From: Flavobacteriales bacterium
GTDB lineage: Bacteria > Bacteroidota > Bacteroidia > Flavobacteriales_D > Sanyastnellaceae
DNA length: 6,457 nt
Assembly (NCBI GenBank): GCA_027488055.1
Contig: JAIYCK010000138.1
Coordinates: 1 to 6,457, forward strand
Reading direction: 5' to 3'
Positions 1-6,435 of the stretch are shown here, in pieces; the stretch's first letter is position 1, and the number at the start of each line of letters is the position of its first letter. A program made the position numbers and the translations under genes. The notes under the pieces are model-generated. The model did no database searches. It saw only the letters and a program-made list of their open reading frames with translations, and was not told where the DNA came from.

Positions 1-21
1 TCTCGCCTACCTTTGTCACTC

Positions 22-2214
22 ATGCTGTCAACTCGCCAAGAAATTCTGTTGCTCACGCCGCCATTGACGCAGCTCAATACGCCGTACCCTGCAACATCCT
101 ATTTAACTGGCTTTTTAAGTTCTAAAAACATCGCTACAAGGCAAGCAGATTTAGGACTTGAAATGGTGCTCGCTGTGTTCTGTCAAAGCGGCTTGAAGTC
201 CATGTTTGATGCAATTGAGGAAGGCTCCTTTAAATTGCAACCAGCGCACACCCGCATGTTGCAGCAGCGAGCGCAATACGAATCAACGATTGACACAGCG
301 ATCGCATTCCTGCAACGCAGCCAATACACCATCGGAAATAGAATCGCTCGCCGCAACTACTTACCAGAAGGAACTCGATTCGAACATACCGCCGACCTAA
401 ATTGGTTCTTTGGGAGCATGGGGGCACAAGATCTTGCGCGATACCTATGTACATTGTATCTTGAAGACATTGGCGACCTGCTGCAAGCCACAGTGGGACC
501 GCATTTCGGATTCTCCAAATACGCAGATCGCATTGCACAAACAGCGGTTTCGTTTGACCCTATAGAAAAAGCATTACAAGAACCGCTCAATTATTTAGAT
601 CGCATTCTCCTCGAGCAATTGTCCTTGCAATTTCAAACCGAACTGCCTTTGCTTGTGGCGTTTACAGTGCCCTTTCCAGGTAATTTATACGGAGCGTTGA
701 AATGCAGCCAATGGATCAAGCAGCATCACCCTTCAGTGAAAATAGCGATGGGTGGCGGTTATCCCAACACCGAACTGCGCAGCCTTTCGGACCCACGTAT
801 TTTTGATTACATAGATTATATCACATTGGATGATGGAGAGGCACCGATCGAACTCATCATTCGTTCTTTGCAAGCAAACGACTTCACGGCGCCATTGAAA
901 CGCACCTATTGCAGAGCCGATGGCAAGGTTGTTTATCGCAATGACGCCACTTTGCATGACTATCCCAATTCAGCATTGCCCGCACCTAGCTATCAAGGCC
1001 TGCGACTCGACGCCTATCTGTCTATGTATGATGTGCCCAATCCCATGCATCGTTTGTGGAACGATGGAAGATGGAACAAGCTGACGATGGCGCACGGCTG
1101 TTATTGGAAAAAGTGCAGCTTTTGCGACATCACCTTGGATTATATCTCGCGCTACGATCCGACTCCTGCCCGCCAATTGGTAGATAAGATGGAGCAACTG
1201 ATTGCGGAAACAGGCGAAACCGGTTTTCATTTTGTAGATGAAGCCGCTCCGCCCCTCGTTATGCGCGATCTTGCCATTGAAATTCTGCGTCGCGATCTTC
1301 AAGTGACCTGGTGGGCCAATATTCGTTTCGAAAAAACATTCACCGCAGATTTGTGCTCGCTGCTTGCAGCCGCAGGATGTGTGGCAGTGACAGGTGGACT
1401 TGAAGTCGCAGATGAACGACTTCTGGTTTTGATAGAAAAAGGCATCACCATCGAACAGGTGGTACAAGTCACCAAAGCCTTCCGCGATTCAGGCATTTTG
1501 GTCCATGCCTATTTGATGTATGGATTTCCCACCCAAAGCGATCAAGAAACCATGAACTCGCTGGAAATCGTGCGGCAACTCTTTCAACACGGTTTGTTAC
1601 AATCTGCCTATTGGCATCGTTTCGCCATGACGGCGCATAGCCCCGTGGGCAAAGACCCCGCAAAATATGGGGTCGTATGCACCGGACCTGAGTTCAAAGG
1701 ATTTGCGCAAAACGATCTCTTTCATGAGGATCCCACAGGCGCCAACCACGATAAATACAGCGATGGATTGGTCAAAGCACTGTACAATTACATGCACGGC
1801 AAAGGCTTGGATTTTCCTTTAGGCGACTTTTTTGATTTTTTGGTACCTCACACCGATGTTCCAAGTAAGTTGGTAGGAAAGATGCTGAAAAAGCACCAAA
1901 TGGACAGTCCCGATTTGCGGGGTTATCGTTTTGCGACCTATCATACGCGCTGCCAAGCTTCCTCAAAAAGCGGTCGGTCGCACCTCACGATCGAGTCCGG
2001 ACGCAGCGCGCAAGTGATCGAAATGCCAACCGAAGTGGCTCGTTATTGGTCCGAAGCATGGACCCAAATGCAATTGCCTCATGCTCCCGGCTTGCCCTTC
2101 GATGAAGCCCTAGCTGCCATGCAGAATATCACCAAACAATCTGCTCAAGACCTATTAAATAGTCCGTGGTACCGGGCTTTGCGTCAGCATGGATTGTGGC
2201 TTTTAAAGTGGTAG
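22..2214 (+). CDS. B12-binding-domain radical SAM protein, substrate unknown
   Basis: Cytoplasmic [4Fe-4S]/SAM enzyme of the cobalamin-binding radical SAM superfamily. Numbering from the ATG at 22 gives 730 residues. The cluster motif is H-G-C360-YWKK-C365-SF-C368-D, a CX4CX2C spacing seen in B12-type radical SAM proteins. Other core landmarks are TGGLE (457-461, SAM-binding region), WWANIRFEK, and YLMYGFP (497-503). The N-terminus has a Rossmann-like half beginning EILLLTPPL, a helical stretch of roughly 150 residues, then VAFTVPFPG (212-220) and GGGYP (from 244), which fit the second half of a B12-binding fold. I see no DxHxxG cobalamin-ligand motif. The last ~170 residues are a family-specific tail I cannot name. 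The frame is open to base 1 and a TTG at 13 is also possible, so the true start may lie upstream. Substrate cannot be read from the sequence; methylation or another radical modification is only inference. The gene ends 63 bases before a strong terminator. Confidence 0.85.
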   Translation: MLSTRQEILLLTPPLTQLNTPYPATSYLTGFLSSKNIATRQADLGLEMVLAVFCQSGLKSMFDAIEEGSFKLQPAHTRMLQQRAQYESTIDTAIAFLQRSQYTIGNRIARRNYLPEGTRFEHTADLNWFFGSMGAQDLARYLCTLYLEDIGDLLQATVGPHFGFSKYADRIAQTAVSFDPIEKALQEPLNYLDRILLEQLSLQFQTELPLLVAFTVPFPGNLYGALKCSQWIKQHHPSVKIAMGGGYPNTELRSLSDPRIFDYIDYITLDDGEAPIELIIRSLQANDFTAPLKRTYCRADGKVVYRNDATLHDYPNSALPAPSYQGLRLDAYLSMYDVPNPMHRLWNDGRWNKLTMAHGCYWKKCSFCDITLDYISRYDPTPARQLVDKMEQLIAETGETGFHFVDEAAPPLVMRDLAIEILRRDLQVTWWANIRFEKTFTADLCSLLAAAGCVAVTGGLEVADERLLVLIEKGITIEQVVQVTKAFRDSGILVHAYLMYGFPTQSDQETMNSLEIVRQLFQHGLLQSAYWHRFAMTAHSPVGKDPAKYGVVCTGPEFKGFAQNDLFHEDPTGANHDKYSDGLVKALYNYMHGKGLDFPLGDFFDFLVPHTDVPSKLVGKMLKKHQMDSPDLRGYRFATYHTRCQASSKSGRSHLTIESGRSAQVIEMPTEVARYWSEAWTQMQLPHAPGLPFDEALAAMQNITKQSAQDLLNSPWYRALRQHGLWLLKW

Positions 2215-2277
2215 TCCGCGCAACGATCTTCTTGTTTTGTCAATTGAAAATAATCAGCTCTGATTGGCTGAATGAAA

Positions 2278-2310
2278 ATAAAAAAGCCGCACCAAGTGCG
2301 GCTTTTTTAT
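2278..2310. terminator. Bidirectional intrinsic terminator between convergent genes
   Basis: A perfect 15-bp inverted repeat (arms 2278-2292 and 2296-2310) surrounds a 3-base CAA loop. The GC-rich core is GCCGCAC/GTGCGGC, with six A's on the left and six T's on the right. It therefore works as stem plus U-tract read from either strand. It sits 63 bases after the radical SAM stop and 15 bases after the dipeptidyl peptidase stop on the other strand, as expected for a shared terminator. A smaller hairpin (AATCAG 2252-2257 with CTGATT 2260-2265) lies just before it on the plus strand. Confidence 0.92.
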
Positions 2311-2325
2311 ATCGATTGAGTCTCT

Positions 2326-4389
2326 TTATTGAACAGGCAAGAAACTGTAGTTTTTACCGTAGTACAATTGCTGCTCGGTAAAGTTTTCTGGATAAGACAC
2401 CTTGACATCAATGATTTTACCGCTTCCATCGGTCACTGGCGTAAGCAACGGATTTACCATCGCATTGAATGGAGCCATATTGAATTTAGCAGCGCGATCG
2501 ATCACTTGCTTGCGCAAGGTCTGATCCACCTTTTTCCCATATCCATCCGCCAATTTAGCGGCAGCAGCAAAATCGCCTGTGGAGGTGATGCGTTGCACTT
2601 CAGCCAAAAGGATACCTACGTTCATGCGCATCTTGTCGTAATCCTTGATATCGAAGAACAACTTACCGTCGCGCTCAACTTTGGCAATGCTACCATCTTT
2701 CGCACCTTGCTCTACCAACCAATTGCTGATCCAAGCGCGATTGCGCATGTGTGATTCCTCAATGTCTTTGCCCTCTCCCACGCGGCGTAATTGCACCAAA
2801 AGTCCATTGCGCAAATAACCGTCATACTCCGCTTTACCTACTTCCAAACTTGGCATCAAACCAAGTTCTACCAATTTCGGATCCATAACAAAATACAAAG
2901 CCACCAAATCCGCTCTACCCTCTTCAATGGTCGATGCGTAATTCTTCAATGTTTGACGGGGCTGATCCACACCTTCCAAAATTTGACCACTCGCATGACC
3001 GATGACCTCGTGCATGGCTGTGTGTAATTTACCCGCCAATGAGCCAAACTGTTTGGCACGATCGATTTCTTCTTGGTCATGCGCAAATTCAGCTAACACG
3101 CCAGATCCACTGGCTTTGTCATAAGATTCCTCGATATTGCCCAAGCTCACACTCTTAGAGCCTTTCAAACGAATCCAATTGGCATTTGGCAAATTCACTC
3201 CAATGGGTGTTTGTGGCGACGCGTCACCCGCCTCACCCGCAACATTCACGATATTGTAAGTGATGCCTGTTACTTTTTCCTTTTTGAACTCTTTCGCTGT
3301 CGAGGAATTGTCCTCAAACCACTGGGCATTGTTCATCATCACTTTCATGCGTGCCGAAGCTTCAAAGTCTTTGATCTCTACTACACTTTCGTAACTGCCG
3401 CGCATACCCAATGGATCGTTGTAGGTTTCTACAAATCCTTGGATAAAATCGATGTCCCCTTCAGTGGCCTGAATCCATGTCAAATTAAAATCGGCCCATT
3501 TCTGCAAGTCACCTGTTTTATAATATTCCACCAATTTTTTAAGCGCAAGGCCTTGCAAATTATTCTCTGCCACGGTTTGTGCCTTTTCGAGCCAATAAAC
3601 AACCTTTTCCAAGGCTGCACTGTATGTACCTCCAACCATCCATTTTTTCTCCACAAGGACACCATTTTCTTTGACCAACTTGCTATTCAAGCCATATTCG
3701 AGTGGCGTGCGATCATTGGGCTTCTTCATTGCAGTGTAATACGCCTCCACTTCCGGAACGGTCACTCCTTCATAAAAGTTAACTGCGCTGGCACTTACCA
3801 AATCTTTGAGTGTATCGCTCTCTACTTTCATCGCCAAGTAATTGGCATCGAAAATGGTTTGTTTGGCTTCGTTGGAAATAGTGGCTCCTACAGATTGACA
3901 AGCCTGATCAAACCATGCTTGGGTAAACTCAGGGGTAATCTTATTGCTGCCATAGTGATGATGCACACCGGTGTGCACCCACATTTGCTTGAGATAGAGC
4001 TCCATCTTTTTGAAGTTATCCTCATTTTTGTCTCCAGTGTAATTGGTGTAAATCTTTTCAAGTGTTTGGCGTATGGCCAAATTGTGCTTGCAGTTTTGAT
4101 CCCACATAATGTCGCGACCAGCCAAACCAGCCTCATATAAATAATACACCAACTCCTTCTGCGTGGCAGACAAGCTATCCCATTGTGGAATGTAGTAATG
4201 AAGGATGCGATAATCGGCAAACTGTTCACTTTGATACAGTCGCCCATCTTCACCAATGATGCGTTGACCATCGGAATTTTCCTTGGCAACCTCCGTTTTT
4301 GCTGGTTCATTGCGTTTTTCAGCGCAGGAGTAAACTCCAATTGTTAGCGCAGCCAATAAAGCTGCGGTTGTAATACCATTTAATTGCAT
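2326..4389 (-). CDS. Dipeptidyl peptidase III, zinc peptidase family M49, probable lipoprotein
   Basis: Removes dipeptides from the N-terminus of short peptides. The zinc motif HEVIGH is at 460-465 (H460 and H465 ligands, E461 catalytic) and the second family motif EEGRAD at 489-494 supplies the third ligand E490. NLPN (N399, N402) matches the paired substrate-binding asparagines of the family, and H547 in ESHMRNR matches the conserved active-site histidine. Further family wording includes EAGLAGRDI, HHHYG, DPLGMRGSYES and KSVSLGNI. At 687 residues the length fits bacterial members. The N-terminus is hydrophobic and ends at VYSC22, a lipobox-like site, so the mature protein is probably tethered by lipid at C22 in the periplasm or outer membrane. 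An in-frame TAG at 4402-4404 fixes the ATG at 4389 as the first possible start. Oddities: no Lys or Arg before the hydrophobic stretch, Tyr at lipobox position -2, and Asp instead of Glu ending the second motif. Confidence 0.95.
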   Translation of the reverse strand: MQLNGITTAALLAALTIGVYSCAEKRNEPAKTEVAKENSDGQRIIGEDGRLYQSEQFADYRILHYYIPQWDSLSATQKELVYYLYEAGLAGRDIMWDQNCKHNLAIRQTLEKIYTNYTGDKNEDNFKKMELYLKQMWVHTGVHHHYGSNKITPEFTQAWFDQACQSVGATISNEAKQTIFDANYLAMKVESDTLKDLVSASAVNFYEGVTVPEVEAYYTAMKKPNDRTPLEYGLNSKLVKENGVLVEKKWMVGGTYSAALEKVVYWLEKAQTVAENNLQGLALKKLVEYYKTGDLQKWADFNLTWIQATEGDIDFIQGFVETYNDPLGMRGSYESVVEIKDFEASARMKVMMNNAQWFEDNSSTAKEFKKEKVTGITYNIVNVAGEAGDASPQTPIGVNLPNANWIRLKGSKSVSLGNIEESYDKASGSGVLAEFAHDQEEIDRAKQFGSLAGKLHTAMHEVIGHASGQILEGVDQPRQTLKNYASTIEEGRADLVALYFVMDPKLVELGLMPSLEVGKAEYDGYLRNGLLVQLRRVGEGKDIEESHMRNRAWISNWLVEQGAKDGSIAKVERDGKLFFDIKDYDKMRMNVGILLAEVQRITSTGDFAAAAKLADGYGKKVDQTLRKQVIDRAAKFNMAPFNAMVNPLLTPVTDGSGKIIDVKVSYPENFTEQQLYYGKNYSFLPVQ

Positions 4390-4454
4390 GTAGATTGAAT
4401 ACTAGGGATTAATTGGCCGCTAATCTAATGGATTTCCACTAGACACCCGCCTTC
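4390..4454. promoter_or_regulatory. Divergent upstream region between the M49 peptidase and the apaG side
   Basis: The two flanking genes read away from each other, so promoters for both must lie here or, for apaG, anywhere up to 4667. I could not find a good match to the Bacteroidetes pattern (TTTG near -33 and TAnnTTTG near -7) for the peptidase gene. The nearest is TAGATTAG on the minus strand (around 4421-4428), which lacks a well-spaced partner. The call rests on gene orientation, not on a recognised motif. Confidence 0.35.
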
Positions 4455-4667
4455 ATGCGTTGCAAACCACGCAGCACAATGACATTGGTTGAAAAAAAGC
4501 ATCATTTTGTTGAAAAACCACGCTTCGATTGGATTCTCGGGCTATCTGTCGTATTATTGCAAGACGGATTGAAATACACAGAGGAGTGGCAAAAGTGGCA
4601 ACAATTGATCCCCTCGAAATATCTTCATGGCTATTTTTTACAACCTAGATTAATAACCACCAGCATC
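4455..4667 (+). other. 71-codon open stretch in frame with apaG: N-terminal extension, gene remnant or leader
   Basis: The frame of apaG stays open upstream of its canonical start for 71 codons, back to an ATG at 4455 (another ATG at 4479), bounded by an in-frame TAG at 4440-4442. The translation is not low-complexity: it contains FVEKPRFDWILGLSVVLLQ, TEEWQKWQQLIPSKYLHGYF and QPRLITTS. I recognise no family. ApaG proteins are normally 125-130 residues, which the ORF from 4668 gives exactly, so this part is either an unusual extension, the decayed end of another gene, or an untranslated leader that lacks stops by chance. A T-rich TATTTTTT at 4632-4639 resembles a Bacteroidetes -7 element, but its upstream TTG (4605-4607) is spaced too far for confidence. 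Confidence 0.4.
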
Positions 4668-5054
4668 ATGTTAACTGAAATTACAAGCGGCGTACGCATC
4701 AGTGTAGATTGCCGATTCGAGGCCAATCTCAGCAATCCTCTGCTGAATCAGTTTATTTTTTCATACCGCATCACCATTGAAAATCAGAATGAATTTCCAA
4801 TTCAATTGTTACGCAGACATTGGTTCATTTTTGATGCGCATCCCATGAAGCGCGAGGTGGAAGGTCCTGGTGTGGTTGGTGAATTCCCGATGATTCTTCC
4901 CAATGAATTTTATACGTATTCAAGTGCGTGCGATTTGGCCAGTATGCGCGGCACCATGGGCGGATTCTATACCATGCAGCGTTATGGCACCAAAGAAGTC
5001 ATCAAAGTCAATGTGCCTCAATTCAAACTGGAAGTTCCTTACGGATTAAACTGA
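4668..5054 (+). CDS. apaG: ApaG domain protein
   Basis: Single-domain beta-sandwich protein of 128 residues. Family wording runs throughout: ITSGVRISVDCRFE (5-18), SYRITIENQN (32-41), QLLRRHWFIFD (46-56), the glycine motif G66-PG-VVG71 inside REVEGPGVVGE, then SACDL and MRGTMGGFYTM (93-103). Only the C-terminal tail (RYGTKEVIKVNVPQFKLEV) is variable. In enterobacteria ApaG has been tied to cobalt resistance and magnesium efflux, but the biochemical role is not settled; the same domain occurs in eukaryotic F-box and polymerase-interacting proteins, suggesting protein binding. The start at 4668 was chosen because the residues after it match the normal ApaG N-terminus and length; in-frame ATGs at 4455 and 4479 would give 199 and 191 residues. 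No Shine-Dalgarno is visible. The stop lies one base before the next gene's ATG, so the two are probably one operon. Confidence 0.92.
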   Translation: MLTEITSGVRISVDCRFEANLSNPLLNQFIFSYRITIENQNEFPIQLLRRHWFIFDAHPMKREVEGPGVVGEFPMILPNEFYTYSSACDLASMRGTMGGFYTMQRYGTKEVIKVNVPQFKLEVPYGLN

Positions 5055-5055
5055 T

Positions 5056-5703
5056 ATGAAAGTTACGACTCTCTTTTCTCTTTTGCTCCTACTCAATGCA
5101 GCCACGTGCGAGCTGACTGCGCAAAAAACAGCGGTGACGGATGACGGCGAAATCGTGAATCTTTATGACGATGGCACATGGGAGTATCAGGATGAGATAG
5201 ATGAGATAGATGAAACAACAGTGGCAATCACGACAAACCCCTTCCCATTCAAAAAATCAATCGACGCAAAGTTCTTTCTAAAAAGCAAAGTCAATGACAG
5301 TGCTTTTTACATCGATACAAAAAAATGGCAACACGCTGCAGCCACTAATAATGTTTACGCGGAATATGAATTCACGTTGAGGGGTGGCGACTTGTATGCG
5401 ATGGCAATCACCGAGCGAATTTCCATTCCACTAACTGTCCTCAAAAATGCAGTAGTGACCAATGCGCGAGCAGCATCGCCCGATATCCGTGTCGTTCATG
5501 AAGAGTTTCGCATTGTGAACAATCAAACCGTTCTCCAAATGGAAATGACTGGAACCATTGATGGCACGGAAATCACCTATTTCGGATATTTCTTATCGAC
5601 AAGCGCTGGCACAACGCAATGGCTGGTGTATACTGGGGCCAATTTGATGAACGAATACCGCAAAGAGATTGAAACTTTGCTGAATGGGATCACTGTGCAA
5701 TAA
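5056..5703 (+). CDS. Uncharacterised exported protein, co-transcribed with apaG
   Basis: A 215-residue protein with a clear signal peptide: K2, a run of leucines (6-13), and likely cleavage after TAQ23, so it is exported to the periplasm or beyond. A lipobox at C18 is less likely because -3 is Ala. The mature N-terminus carries TDDGEIVNLYDDGTWEY (28-44), a motif I know from many Bacteroidetes exported proteins and DUF3157-like sequences; its role is unknown. An acidic linker DEIDEIDE (46-53) follows, then a mixed alpha/beta domain (about 65-215). Its end, TQWLVYTGANLMNEYRKEIETLLNG, looks like the closing strand and helix of a PsbP/DcrB-type fold, but this is pattern memory, not a match. There are no catalytic motifs or extra membrane segments. 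The ATG follows the apaG TGA by one base, which suggests translational coupling. No function is assigned. Confidence 0.8.
   Translation: MKVTTLFSLLLLLNAATCELTAQKTAVTDDGEIVNLYDDGTWEYQDEIDEIDETTVAITTNPFPFKKSIDAKFFLKSKVNDSAFYIDTKKWQHAAATNNVYAEYEFTLRGGDLYAMAITERISIPLTVLKNAVVTNARAASPDIRVVHEEFRIVNNQTVLQMEMTGTIDGTEITYFGYFLSTSAGTTQWLVYTGANLMNEYRKEIETLLNGITVQ
5191..5214 (+). repeat. 9-bp tandem repeat encoding DEI-DEI-DE
   Basis: The unit GATGAGATA occurs twice perfectly (5191-5199 and 5200-5208) and a third copy begins (GATGAA, 5209-5214). It lies inside the exported-protein gene, between the DDGTWEY motif and the folded domain, and keeps the reading frame. Loss or gain of a unit would only change the length of an acidic linker. 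Confidence 0.75.
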
Positions 5704-5790
5704 TTGGCGAAAACGGCCATGCTGGTTCGAACAGCATATGTGTGCAATCAAGTGTTTTTGGGAACAAAACAATGCACCAAGTAAATGCGA
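5704..5790. terminator. Convergent spacer with two imperfect hairpins, possible weak bidirectional terminator
   Basis: This 87-base gap separates the stops of the exported-protein gene (+) and pdxH (-). It holds two inverted repeats. One is ATGCTG (5719-5724) with CAGCAT (5732-5737) around GTTCGAA; with one bulged G the whole is almost a perfect palindrome. The other is TGTTTT (5753-5758) with AAAACA (5766-5771), enclosed by GTGCA (5742-5746) and TGCAC (5773-5777). Neither has the strong GC stem plus U-tract of the site at 2278-2310, so termination here is inferred mainly from gene orientation. Confidence 0.35.
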
Positions 5791-6435
5791 TTAAGGATTC
5801 AAGCGGGTAATATCCCAATGATTGGCCGCTTTTGAATACACCAATCGATCATGCAGTCTGCTTGAACGCCCTTGCCAAAACTCAAATGTGTGAGGCACAA
5901 TGCGAAACCCACCCCAATGTGGCGGCCGAGTCACCTCTCTTCCTTCAAATTCCTTTGTAAAAGCTTTTACAGCTTCTTCTAATTCGCTTCTGTCGCTCAA
6001 TGCCCTACTTTGTTGGGATGCCCAAGCACCTATTTGGCTCTCTCTGGGACGAGAGGCAAAATATTCATCACTTTCTATCTCAGAAACTCTTTGTGCCTGA
6101 CCCAAAACCCTCACCTGGCGCTCCATATCAGCCCAAAAGAAATTGGCACTGACCTTATTATGGCCCTCCATGGCCCGACCTTTATCGCTTTCATAATTGG
6201 TATAAAAAGTCAGTCCCGCATCCTGGCAATCCCGCAACAACACCACGCGCGTGGTGGGATATCCATCTTCGTCCAAGGTGCCTAAGATGAAGGCATTGTA
6301 ATCCCTTGCTCCGAATTGTTTGGCTTGTTCGAGCCATTTGGCCAACTGATCGATCGGATTCAGGGCCAAATCGGAAATGTCTAGCTTTCCTTGCCCATAA
6401 TCAATGCGATCTGTGCTTATATCCTTGAATTCCAT
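5791..6435 (-). CDS. pdxH: Pyridoxamine 5'-phosphate oxidase
   Basis: FMN-dependent cytoplasmic enzyme that oxidises pyridoxine or pyridoxamine 5'-phosphate to pyridoxal 5'-phosphate with O2, the last step of PLP synthesis and salvage. Family motifs are intact and in order: RVVLLR (63-68) and YTNYESDKG (78-86, K85) for FMN phosphate; FFWADMERQVRVLG (99-112); YFASRPRESQIGAWASQQS (125-143); RPPHWGGFRIVP (170-181); and the signature FEFWQGRSSRLHDR (184-197), which carries the substrate-binding R193 and H195. The C-terminus RLNP matches the usual RLxP ending. The length of 214 residues is normal, so the gene is complete. The ATG at 6435 is supported by family length; two ATGs a few bases upstream are out of frame. 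Only 22 bases of upstream sequence are in the window, so its promoter cannot be judged. Confidence 0.97.
   Translation of the reverse strand: MEFKDISTDRIDYGQGKLDISDLALNPIDQLAKWLEQAKQFGARDYNAFILGTLDEDGYPTTRVVLLRDCQDAGLTFYTNYESDKGRAMEGHNKVSANFFWADMERQVRVLGQAQRVSEIESDEYFASRPRESQIGAWASQQSRALSDRSELEEAVKAFTKEFEGREVTRPPHWGGFRIVPHTFEFWQGRSSRLHDRLVYSKAANHWDITRLNP

Noticed and set aside
970..1467. A 165-codon open frame on the minus strand inside the radical SAM gene
   Set aside because: It covers the conserved radical SAM core on the opposite strand and has Cys/His-rich, non-family wording. It is a shadow frame.
22..2214. Peptide-modifying (RiPP) cluster built around the radical SAM enzyme
   Set aside because: No short precursor peptide, transporter or dedicated peptidase lies next to it on the same strand. 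The M49 peptidase is convergent and separated by a terminator, so no cluster can be supported from this window.
2166..2381. A 71-codon plus-strand frame spanning the end of the radical SAM gene, the terminator and the end of the peptidase gene
   Set aside because: It runs straight through the strong hairpin terminator and overlaps both convergent genes; the translation shows no protein features.
2329..2754. A 141-codon plus-strand frame antisense to the C-terminus of the M49 peptidase
   Set aside because: Entirely within the peptidase coding sequence, no recognisable motifs, and it begins right after the terminator with no promoter seen.
3211..4140. A 309-codon open frame on the plus strand, antisense to the M49 peptidase gene
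   Set aside because: It lies wholly inside a confidently identified gene on the other strand. Its translation is rich in Phe, His, Ile and Cys with no family wording, as expected for a mirror of the peptidase codons.
4485..4510. Possible Bacteroidetes promoter (TTGG and TCATTTTG)
   Set aside because: The two boxes are only about 14 bases apart, shorter than the usual spacing, and the -7 element lacks its conserved A.
6010..6285. A 91-codon plus-strand frame antisense to pdxH
   Set aside because: It overlaps the conserved PdxH motifs on the other strand and has no recognisable content.
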